Source: Carboxylicivirga litoralis (GTDB taxonomy: Bacteria; Bacteroidota; Bacteroidia; Bacteroidales; Marinilabiliaceae). Taken from it: a stretch of 46,729 nucleotides of DNA. The notes beneath the pieces are model-generated. The model was not told where the DNA came from and ran no database searches. It saw only the letters and a program-made list of their open reading frames with translations. The DNA lies in NCBI RefSeq assembly GCF_025499605.1, contig NZ_JAFMVC010000029.1, positions 1 to 46,729 of the forward strand, in the 5' to 3' direction. Of this stretch, positions 16,928 to 24,678 are shown piece after piece. The translations under genes were made by a program, and so were the position numbers. Each line of letters begins with the position of its first letter. Position 1 is the stretch's first letter.

Positions 16928-19900
16928 CTAATAATTCGCTTTGAAGAAAGTATCATAAGCTTCAATGTCAACTGTTTCGTTCAGCTTTTTCAGGTTACTT
17001 TCGGAGATGGCCCAGATGTAATGCTCTTTACGAACGATGTCACGCGTTAGATAAGGATATTTCTCCATGCTCTTGATGTAAGCTTTGGCTTCATCGGCAT
17101 TGGCAAAGCCATCAATCTGAACCATGCGATGTGTTGCACCCAGGTCGATCAACTGCACTTTTTTGTCAGTTCCGAAGTTGTTTCTCGTATGGGACGCAAA
17201 ACTTTTTTGCAGTTTGTTATAATCAATCCGTGTTTTCTTTACGATGACTAAAACGCTGTGTTTTTCATCTGTCGTTTGTGCATAAATGGATGGTGTCTCA
17301 GGTTCTGCAGATACTGCTTCAGCTGCCTCTTCTGATTGTGTAGTGACAGGCGTTTCAGTTGTTACTTCCTTAGCTGGAGGAACAACTGCTGCGATTTCCT
17401 TTTCAACCTTATCGTTACTTTGTTTTTCAGCGGTCGTTTGTGATGTTGTATTTTCTTGTACCGATTTTTCTTCTGTTTGACTTTCAGCTGTCGGAATAGC
17501 TTCAGTAACTTCTTTGTCGGCAGGCGTGTCTTCCGGTTTTAATGTTTTAATATCTGCAGGCGCTTCCTCCTTAGCTTCTTCTTTGAGCATCACCTTTTCC
17601 AATTCCGTCTTATCGGCATGTTGCAGGTAGTATTTCTCAAAGAATTCAATATAGTCTTTTACTAATCCGGATAAATAAAACTTGCTGGTATTACTTGCTG
17701 ACAGGCAGACAATGTTGTCGGTGATGCGTTCGAACCCAAAGAAGTGAGGATTCTCTCGTAAGCCGTAGAAGTAATCCATAACTTCAACACGGTTGGTAAA
17801 GCCTGAAACTGTTAGGGCAAGTGAGCCATCCAACAGGCGTTTTTCCTGAATTTCGAAATCGTGTAACAGGTAGCGAGAGAAGTTGTAATCGGCCACATTA
17901 TATATGGCTCTGTTTATGTTCTCTTTGTCGATGCCCATTACAATAAGCTCGTATGGTTCGGCTTCAACATACACAAAGCCGGCATTTTGCTCCGGGGTGT
18001 CAATGCCATCTGCAGTCTGTTGCTGGCTTTGACCGGCAATGCTTGGAGTTGCGGCAAATAAAGTGCCCTGAACAGGCGCTTTCCCTTCGCTCAGGTGCTT
18101 GAGCAGTGCTTCGGCTAACTGAGCTTCTTCACTTTCTTTATCATTTTTGACAATGGTGTTCAAATCAGATTTAAATGTTTCAGTATCACCTTTTTTACCG
18201 TACGATAAAGCTCGTAATAAATAATATTTATTGGTGAGCTTGCTGTCCTCACTGGATTCTATAATGGCTATGTTACTGTTGGCAATCACCTCGTCGAATC
18301 GGCCAAACAGGAAGGCTTCATAGGTAGCTTCGTAGGCCTTCGACTCTTGTGCTTTTTTGTCCTGAATCTTTTGGATGAAGTCCGGGTCATTTAAATAGGC
18401 CACAAAACGATGATTAGGAAACTCTTGTTCGATGCGGTTTTTGGTGGCCAGCATGCCGGCATTGTCGCCATTTAATCGATAGGCATTGTAGAGTGCAATT
18501 AAGGCTTCATCGCGCGATTCAGCTTGAGGATAACGGCTTAGTAAATCTTCAAGTGCTTCAATGGATTTTGGATAGTTTTCCAGGCGATCCATAAATACCA
18601 GGCCTTGCTCTAGTAGCGCTTCTTCAATCTTTTCATCCGATGCCTTGCGTTGTTGTTCGGTCAAAGGAATATCGGCCAAAAGTTGCTCACGGGTTGGTAC
18701 ATTCACGTTTGCAGGAACTGTTGCATTTTGTTCTTGCTCGTTTTGTGCACCTTCTATTGATTCTGAGCCCTGTTCGGCAAATGGGTCGTCAGGTAGAGCA
18801 AATGGATCATCCGGCTCTTCTTGTTCGTCAGCTACTTTGCTTTTATCTTTTCTTCGCCAGTTATCTTCCAGTTTACGTTTACCCCAGCGTTTCTCAAACT
18901 CCATTTTACCCATTCCCATGGAGTTCTGGTTGTAAAAATACCATTTTCCACTTTGTCCAAAGGTGTTGTTAGAACCTGCATTTTGGTAGAAGAAGGCATC
19001 GCTCATGCTTTCTTCTTTCTGTAATTTTTCCAGTCGTTTTTGTTCTGCTTCTTTTTCGGCAATAATATCATCCAGATAGGCATACAGCACTGGTTCGCTC
19101 ATATCTGCCAGTCGCTGAAGACTATCTTCGCGCTGAACAGTTAGTAAGTGATCGACCAAACCGCTTAAGCCATAATGACGCTCTTTAAGCTCGTCAATGT
19201 TTTCATAATCCTCATCGATGGAAACAAGAGCACTGTCATAATAAAAATAGGCGTTGGCATAATCCATGCGCGAATAGTAAATCTCGCCGGATTCGCGATA
19301 CGATAAACCTTTCTGATTTTCGTTATTAATGCTGGCACTAACCGATTTTTTGAAGTTGCGTAAAGCTTCCTGCTCATCATTTTCCTGCAAGGCTACTTTA
19401 CCAAAAGCGTAATAGATACGGTCGAGGTAATCTTTGTTCTTTTTATCTTTACGTAGTTTGTGTAGCTGCTTTTTTACTTCTTCGATATCGGCATTGGCAT
19501 ATACGATGGATGCCTGGTTTACTTTGGCATTAAAAGTCATCTCGTAATCAGTGCTTGCTTTGGCGACGAATGCAAAGGATTCAGCTGCTTGCTGTCGTTG
19601 GTTATCAAGTAAGTAAAGCTGACCAAGAATGTAGGAATAACGAAGTCGTTGGTGCTTGTTCTTTTCGTCGGTTAATGCATTTTTAAGATAAGGAATGGCA
19701 TCAATGTATTTTTCCTGAACCATTAGCAAATTGGCATAGGTGGCCATGTAGTCGGAATAAAACTCTGCAGGCGCATTGCCACCCAAGTCATAGCTTTCCA
19801 GTGCAGCCATAGCGCCAATGTAATCGCCTTTATCGGTATAAGCGCGTGCCTGCCATATGAGTGCTTCATACATCGATTCGGAATTGGGGAAGTCGCGAAC

Positions 19901-20362
19901 GACTTGTTGAAGCGTGCGTAGCGCTAATGATTGCTCGTGCTTGTATACCTGTGCCTTGCCAATTAATACGTAGGCATCATCTACCCAGACATTAAATTCT
20001 TTTTTGCTATAAAACTCAGCGGCATACGCATTGTTTTTTGAGCGCTTTTTAGGTTTTGCTGTAATGGAATGTTTCTTTATCAGCTTTTGGCCTTTTTCAA
20101 TGGCGCGATCCATATCGCCTCCTGCAATGCTGGCCGCATCAGGATCGGATGCTTCAAAGACCGGTAAAATATTGGAGTAATCGTTTTGATAGCCTTCAAT
20201 GATAGCTTTTTCCCCATTGTTAAAGGCTTCCCTGCCGTTGAAGTAAACATTGTAGTAGGCAGTCAGGTTATGGTAGTTGCGGCTTAACCAGGTGTTGCGT
20301 TTAGTGCTGCAGCCCCATAGCGCCACCAGGATAAGTATAATGCTAATCTTTTTAAGAATCAT
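16928..20362 (-). CDS. porW: T9SS periplasmic lipoprotein PorW/SprE
   Basis: A 1144-residue lipoprotein (lipobox ALWGC, Cys18) needed for type IX secretion and, in gliding species, motility. The mature N-terminus STKRNTWLSRNYHNLTAYYN is characteristic of SprE/PorW. Residues about 60-650 are tetratricopeptide-like helical repeats, interrupted by a charged Gln/Glu/Asp-rich linker near 500-560. The C-terminus holds two related alpha/beta modules (about 800-920 and 1035-1144), each with a beta strand pattern followed by a helix containing N-x-x-E-x-x-x-Y, separated by a Thr/Glu/Pro-rich linker. Known work places PorW in contact with the PorK-PorN ring and the SprA translocon. Start as given; porX follows 64 bp downstream. 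Confidence 0.93.
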   Translation of the reverse strand: MILKKISIILILVALWGCSTKRNTWLSRNYHNLTAYYNVYFNGREAFNNGEKAIIEGYQNDYSNILPVFEASDPDAASIAGGDMDRAIEKGQKLIKKHSITAKPKKRSKNNAYAAEFYSKKEFNVWVDDAYVLIGKAQVYKHEQSLALRTLQQVVRDFPNSESMYEALIWQARAYTDKGDYIGAMAALESYDLGGNAPAEFYSDYMATYANLLMVQEKYIDAIPYLKNALTDEKNKHQRLRYSYILGQLYLLDNQRQQAAESFAFVAKASTDYEMTFNAKVNQASIVYANADIEEVKKQLHKLRKDKKNKDYLDRIYYAFGKVALQENDEQEALRNFKKSVSASINNENQKGLSYRESGEIYYSRMDYANAYFYYDSALVSIDEDYENIDELKERHYGLSGLVDHLLTVQREDSLQRLADMSEPVLYAYLDDIIAEKEAEQKRLEKLQKEESMSDAFFYQNAGSNNTFGQSGKWYFYNQNSMGMGKMEFEKRWGKRKLEDNWRRKDKSKVADEQEEPDDPFALPDDPFAEQGSESIEGAQNEQEQNATVPANVNVPTREQLLADIPLTEQQRKASDEKIEEALLEQGLVFMDRLENYPKSIEALEDLLSRYPQAESRDEALIALYNAYRLNGDNAGMLATKNRIEQEFPNHRFVAYLNDPDFIQKIQDKKAQESKAYEATYEAFLFGRFDEVIANSNIAIIESSEDSKLTNKYYLLRALSYGKKGDTETFKSDLNTIVKNDKESEEAQLAEALLKHLSEGKAPVQGTLFAATPSIAGQSQQQTADGIDTPEQNAGFVYVEAEPYELIVMGIDKENINRAIYNVADYNFSRYLLHDFEIQEKRLLDGSLALTVSGFTNRVEVMDYFYGLRENPHFFGFERITDNIVCLSASNTSKFYLSGLVKDYIEFFEKYYLQHADKTELEKVMLKEEAKEEAPADIKTLKPEDTPADKEVTEAIPTAESQTEEKSVQENTTSQTTAEKQSNDKVEKEIAAVVPPAKEVTTETPVTTQSEEAAEAVSAEPETPSIYAQTTDEKHSVLVIVKKTRIDYNKLQKSFASHTRNNFGTDKKVQLIDLGATHRMVQIDGFANADEAKAYIKSMEKYPYLTRDIVRKEHYIWAISESNLKKLNETVDIEAYDTFFKANY

Positions 20363-20603
20363 GAATTCTTCTCGACTTTAGGTATTTAAGATAAAAGACT
20401 TGAAACGTTACTTGCTTAAAGTCTTTATTTTCAAAAATAATAGCTTTTATTTAAGTATAAACGTTTTAAACTATTAAACTCGTATTTGACAAAAATATTT
20501 CATTAATCGTCAAAAATAGCCTTATAGAGCGAAAACAATTTTTAAATTTACAGAATGTGAAGCCCAGATGCACTTGTTTGGGAGATGAAGAACCGGATTG
20601 GCT

Positions 20604-21953
20604 ATGAGAATTAACATTATTGAGGACGACAGGGTTTTTAACAAATTAATTGAGCATACCTTAAAGCTCAACCCTGATTATGAGGTGACCACTTATTTTA
20701 ATGGTAAGGACTTTATCAAGAACCTGGGAGACAACCCGGATGTGGTGACGCTAGACCTTGGCTTGCCTGATTATACAGGAAATGAGATTCTCAAGAAAAT
20801 AAAGAAGTTTAATCCGGAAATTGATGTGATTGTTATTTCTGGCCAGGATGATATCTCCACAGCTGTTCAGCTGTTGAAAGAAGGTGCTTATGATTACATC
20901 ACAAAAGATGAAAACATTAAAGACCGCCTACTTCATGCCATCAACAATATTAAAACGCAAAAGTCTTTAAAAAATGAAATAACCCAATTAAAGACCGTTA
21001 TTGGGAATAAATACGATTATAAAAATGCCATTATTGGCGACAGCCCAGCCATTAAAGCGGTGTATGCGCTGATTGATAAAGCGGTGAATGTGCCTAATAT
21101 CAACGTGTCGGTTTATGGAGAAACAGGAACTGGTAAGGAATTAATAGCCAAAACAATCCACTATAATTCGCCGCGAAAAGATAAACCTTTTATTGCGGTG
21201 AATATGGGAGCTATTCCGCGCGAGCTGATTGAAAGCGAACTGTTTGGTCATGAAAAGGGGGCTTTTACAGGAGCCATTAATACAAAAAAAGGAAAGTTTG
21301 AAGAGGCCGATGGCGGAACGGTCTTCCTGGATGAGATTGGTGAGATGGATTTTAATCTGCAGGTGAAACTTCTCAGGGTATTGCAAGAGCGCGAGATTAC
21401 ACGAGTAGGGGGCAATGCGGTGATCAAGATCAATACCCGAATAATAACAGCTACTAATAAAGATTTGGCAGAAGAATCACGCAAAGGTAATTTCCGTGAG
21501 GATTTGTATTACCGTTTGCTGGGACTACCAATTCATCTGCCCGCATTGAAAGACCGTAATAAAGATGTGTTGTTATTGAGTAACTTCTTCCTTAAAACCT
21601 TCTGCAAAGAAAACGGCCTTAAGAAAATTGAACTGACCCCGCGTGCCAAAAAGAAACTACTGGGATATAACTTTCCGGGTAATGTACGTGAGTTAAAAGC
21701 GGTGGTCGAACTCGGTGCGGTGCTTACTAATAGCAATGTGATTGATGAGGAACATGTGGTGTATAGCTCCACCCAGGGCGAAATGGAAATGTTTGGCCGC
21801 GAAATGACATTAAAAGAATACACCGAATCCATCATTCGTCATTTTCTGAAGAAATATAATAACAATGTATTGAAGGTGGCAGCCAAACTGGATATTGGTA
21901 AGTCAACGATTTATAATTTATTGAAACGGGATAAAGAAGCGGAGTTGAATTAA
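20604..21953 (+). CDS. Sigma-54-dependent response regulator (NtrC family)
   Basis: A 449-residue transcription activator. The receiver domain spans residues 1-120 with acidic pocket EDD and phospho-acceptor Asp51 (VVTLDLGLPDYTG). The AAA+ domain has Walker A GETGTGKE (172-179), the sigma-54 contact loop GAFTGA (219-224), Walker B GGTVFLDEIGEM, and LLRVLQEREITRVGG plus NFREDLYYRL. The C-terminal Fis-type helix-turn-helix is VLKVAAKLDIGKSTIYNLLKRD. A TTG two codons upstream (20598) is less likely than the ATG at 20604. No partner kinase is adjacent. It shows the organism uses sigma-54 activation, which matters for the two sigma-54-type promoters at 46223 and 46400. Confidence 0.95.
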   Translation: MRINIIEDDRVFNKLIEHTLKLNPDYEVTTYFNGKDFIKNLGDNPDVVTLDLGLPDYTGNEILKKIKKFNPEIDVIVISGQDDISTAVQLLKEGAYDYITKDENIKDRLLHAINNIKTQKSLKNEITQLKTVIGNKYDYKNAIIGDSPAIKAVYALIDKAVNVPNINVSVYGETGTGKELIAKTIHYNSPRKDKPFIAVNMGAIPRELIESELFGHEKGAFTGAINTKKGKFEEADGGTVFLDEIGEMDFNLQVKLLRVLQEREITRVGGNAVIKINTRIITATNKDLAEESRKGNFREDLYYRLLGLPIHLPALKDRNKDVLLLSNFFLKTFCKENGLKKIELTPRAKKKLLGYNFPGNVRELKAVVELGAVLTNSNVIDEEHVVYSSTQGEMEMFGREMTLKEYTESIIRHFLKKYNNNVLKVAAKLDIGKSTIYNLLKRDKEAELN

Positions 21954-21959
21954 AAATAA

Positions 21960-22023
21960 TTTCTGCTGATTATCACTGATGAAATAGTTTATTCTTCTGC
22001 GTTTATCTGCGTCATCTGTGGGA
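21960..22023. repeat. Dispersed 'TCTGCGT...CATCTGTGGG' repeat
   Basis: The stretch reads TTCTGCTGATTATCACTGAT, then TTCTGCGTTTATCTGCGTCA followed by TCTGTGGGAA. A second copy lies at about 24581-24616. Phrases like this recur between genes in many bacterial genomes. It sits directly upstream of the small membrane protein gene. Confidence 0.5.
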
Positions 22024-22039
22024 ACAAAAGAACCTAGCT

Positions 22040-22549
22040 ATGAAAAAGTACATCCGAAATTACATTTTATTTGTAGCCACTATTGTATGGGCATTATCCA
22101 TTGTGTTATATGCTATCTTGTTTAACTGGTTCGAAAAAGGTATAAATAACACTTTAGTGCAACTAGTTTGGCCAACGCTTACTATTGCTGTTGTTAGCTT
22201 AGTTCAGTGGTTGGTGTCCAAACCCATTGCTGAATATATGGATAGTCCCAATATGGAAGTTCCCGACTTCTCGGTGGTTAAGCATCATAAATTGCAACAT
22301 AAAAAGGGCTTAAGTCTTGAAGGGTTGGCCAAGAGTTTACCTAAGCGCTTTGTTATATCGCACATTGATACAGAAAGTAATAAAATAAAGCTCTACGATA
22401 AAAATCTATGGCAGTGGGGTATTGGTTATATCATCGAAATGAGGCCGGAAGAAACTGTTATTTTCAGTTTCCCGTTTAGTAGTCACTCTATTGGAGCTGA
22501 GGGTGTACGTGAAAAAAGCGTTGCTCAATTGACAGCTTGCCTTTCATAG
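22040..22549 (+). CDS. Hypothetical protein with two membrane segments
   Basis: A 169-residue protein that I do not recognise. Two hydrophobic segments (about residues 7-28 and 42-62) are separated by a short loop. A C-terminal soluble domain (about 80-169) is predicted mixed alpha/beta, with VISHIDTESNKIKLYDKNLW and ETVIFSFPFSSHSIGAEGV. It lies downstream of the sigma-54 regulator, behind a dispersed repeat, and 64 bp ahead of the transglutaminase-like gene. No function is proposed. Confidence 0.75.
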   Translation: MKKYIRNYILFVATIVWALSIVLYAILFNWFEKGINNTLVQLVWPTLTIAVVSLVQWLVSKPIAEYMDSPNMEVPDFSVVKHHKLQHKKGLSLEGLAKSLPKRFVISHIDTESNKIKLYDKNLWQWGIGYIIEMRPEETVIFSFPFSSHSIGAEGVREKSVAQLTACLS

Positions 22550-22613
22550 TAGGACAGATTATCTTGTAAGCTGAACTATTTGTTTCGGGTTATAAACCAA
22601 TCATCCTTACATT

Positions 22614-23585
22614 ATGAAAAAGCTCCAATTATTCGTATGCCTATTTTGTTTCACGAATTTTTTATCGGCCCAGATAAAGCAAAGTATCGAGGATAAAATT
22701 AAAACTTATCCGAATTCCTACGAGCATTACGAACCGTTGGCTGAGCAGATAAAAGCAGATTTCAAAACGGACGAAGACCGGGCTGCCGCCATCTTCACCT
22801 GGATAGCTTTAAATATTGAGTACGATGTAGAGTCGTATTATTCTAAACATCCTAAGAGTATTTCTTATTCCTATCGTTCAGAAGAAGAGCGTCGTCAAAT
22901 TGAACGACGCATTCACGAGATGTTGGCCGAAACTACTATCCAGGAAGGAAGGGCCGTTTGTCAGGGCTATTCGGAGTTGTTTCGCGTTTTGTGTCTGGAA
23001 TGTGGTATCGAGAGTGAGGTTATTTCTGGTCACTCTAAAACTATGCCTCAGGAGATTGGTCGCAAGCTTGCTTTTTCAGATCATGCCTGGAATGTCGTTA
23101 AACTCAATGACCAATGGTATCTTTTGGATGCTACCTGGGCGGCAGGTAGTGTGAATCATCGCTTTGGTGAGTTCGTGCCTAAGTTTAATCCCGTCTATTA
23201 TAAAACCAATCCCGATTTATTTTTTTTAAATCATTACCCTGACGATACGCAATGGTTACTGACCAGGTATCGCGAGAGCCAGTTTGTAAATGCGCCTTTG
23301 GTGCATGCAGCATACCTCAGCAAAAAAATAGAGATAAAATCGCCCCGTAGAGGTGTGATAACCAAAGCAAGAGGTGGTGTAATAAATGTGGAAATTGTTA
23401 CCGATGAGGAGCTGAATTCCTTTAGTTATAAATTCAATGATCAACGGTTTATAGAGGAGGTGAATGGCGTTCGTGTAGGCGATAAATGGGTGCTAACTAT
23501 TCCGGTGGGCAATCGCAAAAGTGGTTACCTGGATATTGTTGCTGACTTTGAAACTTTGGTGACGTATAAGTTGCAGTTGAGATAA
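22614..23585 (+). CDS. Secreted transglutaminase-like (cysteine protease fold) protein
   Basis: A 323-residue exported protein (signal peptide MKKLQLFVCLFCFTNFLSAQ) with a transglutaminase-like core at about residues 50-180. The catalytic triad is visible: Cys116 in GRAVCQGYSELF, His157 in SDHAWNVV, Asp172 in WYLLDATW. The C-terminal 120 residues look like a beta-sandwich. Bacterial members with this architecture are usually periplasmic or surface proteins, possibly peptidases; the substrate is unknown. Confidence 0.85.
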   Translation: MKKLQLFVCLFCFTNFLSAQIKQSIEDKIKTYPNSYEHYEPLAEQIKADFKTDEDRAAAIFTWIALNIEYDVESYYSKHPKSISYSYRSEEERRQIERRIHEMLAETTIQEGRAVCQGYSELFRVLCLECGIESEVISGHSKTMPQEIGRKLAFSDHAWNVVKLNDQWYLLDATWAAGSVNHRFGEFVPKFNPVYYKTNPDLFFLNHYPDDTQWLLTRYRESQFVNAPLVHAAYLSKKIEIKSPRRGVITKARGGVINVEIVTDEELNSFSYKFNDQRFIEEVNGVRVGDKWVLTIPVGNRKSGYLDIVADFETLVTYKLQLR

Positions 23586-23606
23586 GGAATAGCTTTTTGT
23601 TTTTAT

Positions 23607-23809
23607 AACTGCAGGTCTGCTAGAAGGATTAACAAGTTTGTTTTTCGACTTACATGTCTGCAGGAATGAAAAAATAATTCGTTTTTCAACTTTCAGGTTG
23701 GCGAGGACGATTAATAAATTATTTTGACGACTTTACCGACTGCCTGTTCGAAAATAGATTTGTTTTCGAACCTGATCGCTGAGAAAGTTCAAAAACAAAT
23801 TTGTTAGGG
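23607..23809. repeat. Degenerate tandem repeat, period 40-41 bp, about five units
   Basis: Successive units begin at 23607, 23648, 23689, 23730 and 23770, with lengths 41, 41, 41, 40 and 40. Each opens with a variant of ACTTnCAGGTCTGC and closes with a T-rich block such as AATTTGTTTTTCGA. A weaker sixth unit may follow from 23810. Units are diverged, so the array is old or under constraint only in its pattern. No open reading frame spans it. Confidence 0.6.
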
Positions 23810-23870
23810 AACTTGGATGATACGCAGGATGGAAAACAAAAAAGTAATGGTTTGAGTTACGTTTTTGTAA

Positions 23871-24319
23871 TTATTGCAATTGGGATTCAATAATGTGTTT
23901 TAATCCTCTGGCTCCATTAGGATGTAGATTACCATTAATACGCCAAAAAGAGCCATCACTTGTATTTATTTCTAATACATTTTTAATGTATTTCTCAGAT
24001 GCATGCCAACCTCTTTCATTTGAAGTTTGATTTGATATAGTTCTAATGGATTGTATGTCGGTAAACTTGATAGTTTTTTTAAAACTTAGGAGAGGTATTA
24101 AAGACCTCTGTTCGGTAATTACAGAATCTTGAGATATACTTATTTCTTCTATTTGATTAATTATAATAAAGAAAAGCCAAATGGTTATAAATAAAAGATT
24201 ATAGGTTGTAGTTACATCAAAAAATATTGAAAAGGTATAATACAAAATTATCGATGTGATCGAAACTCCAATTATTCTACTAATCCAATGTTTAGGTTTT
24301 GAAAAATATATTCATTCAT
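23871..24319 (-). CDS. Small membrane protein, apparently frameshifted near its N-terminus
   Basis: The frame read from 24245 (a TTG) gives 124 residues and begins in the middle of a hydrophobic segment. The same frame stays open to 24311 but has no start codon. An ATG at 24319, placed just behind a perfect -7 box, reads MNEYIFQNLN and stops early. Adding one T to the five-T run on the minus strand (24302-24306) joins the two and gives MNEYIFSKPKHWISRIIGVS leading into a full first membrane helix. The joined product would be about 149 residues: two membrane helices, then a beta-rich domain ending in a helix, resembling bacterial PH-like membrane proteins. It could be a real mutation or a sequencing error in a homopolymer. 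Confidence 0.6.
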
Positions 24320-24325
24320 GGATAT

Positions 24326-24333
24326 CAAAGGTA
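24326..24333 (-). promoter_or_regulatory. -7 box for the small membrane protein gene
   Basis: Minus-strand TACCTTTG matches TAnnTTTG exactly and lies only 6 bp upstream of the ATG at 24319, implying a leaderless or nearly leaderless message. Confidence 0.55.
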
Positions 24334-24399
24334 GTTGAAAAAAATGTTATGGAACTTGAACGGCGTTCAAATAAGAAAACAAAAAAGTTAAGCATTACG

Positions 24400-24441
24400 G
24401 ATGTCATCTATATAGGCAATAAATAAATTATAGATGACATC
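24400..24441. repeat. 13-bp perfect inverted repeat
   Basis: GATGTCATCTATA and TATAGATGACATC flank a 16-nt AT-rich spacer. No T tract follows, so it is not an obvious terminator. It may be an operator or a transcript hairpin. The gap 24320-24678 also holds the palindrome and dispersed repeat at 24581-24616; nothing else is visible. Confidence 0.5.
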
Positions 24442-24580
24442 TATATCTTCGGTCTCCTATCTTCTGCCTCAATAACAAATTGTCCTAAATCATCACATTT
24501 CCCAACCCTGTATCCCTCATCCTTTTAATAAGTTTTACTAATTTCGTATTTTGAAAGAAAAATCCTAAAGGTGGAGTTGA

Positions 24581-24616
24581 TTCTGCGTCCCGATAGCTAT
24601 CGGGATTGCGTCATCT
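24581..24616. repeat. Second dispersed-repeat copy, interrupted by a 16-bp palindrome
   Basis: TTCTGCGT, then the perfect palindrome CCCGATAGCTATCGGG (24589-24604), then GCGTCATCTGAGGGAA. Compared with the copy at 21996-22023, the palindrome replaces or interrupts the middle of the repeat. Confidence 0.5.
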
Positions 24617-24678
24617 GAGGGAAGTAAAAATGAATAGAAGAGAATTGTGCGCAAGTCGCATTAAGTCAATAAAATATC

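Noticed and set aside
23607-23809. CRISPR array
   Set aside because: The units are contiguous and diverged throughout, with no constant repeat alternating with unique spacers, and no cas genes are nearby.
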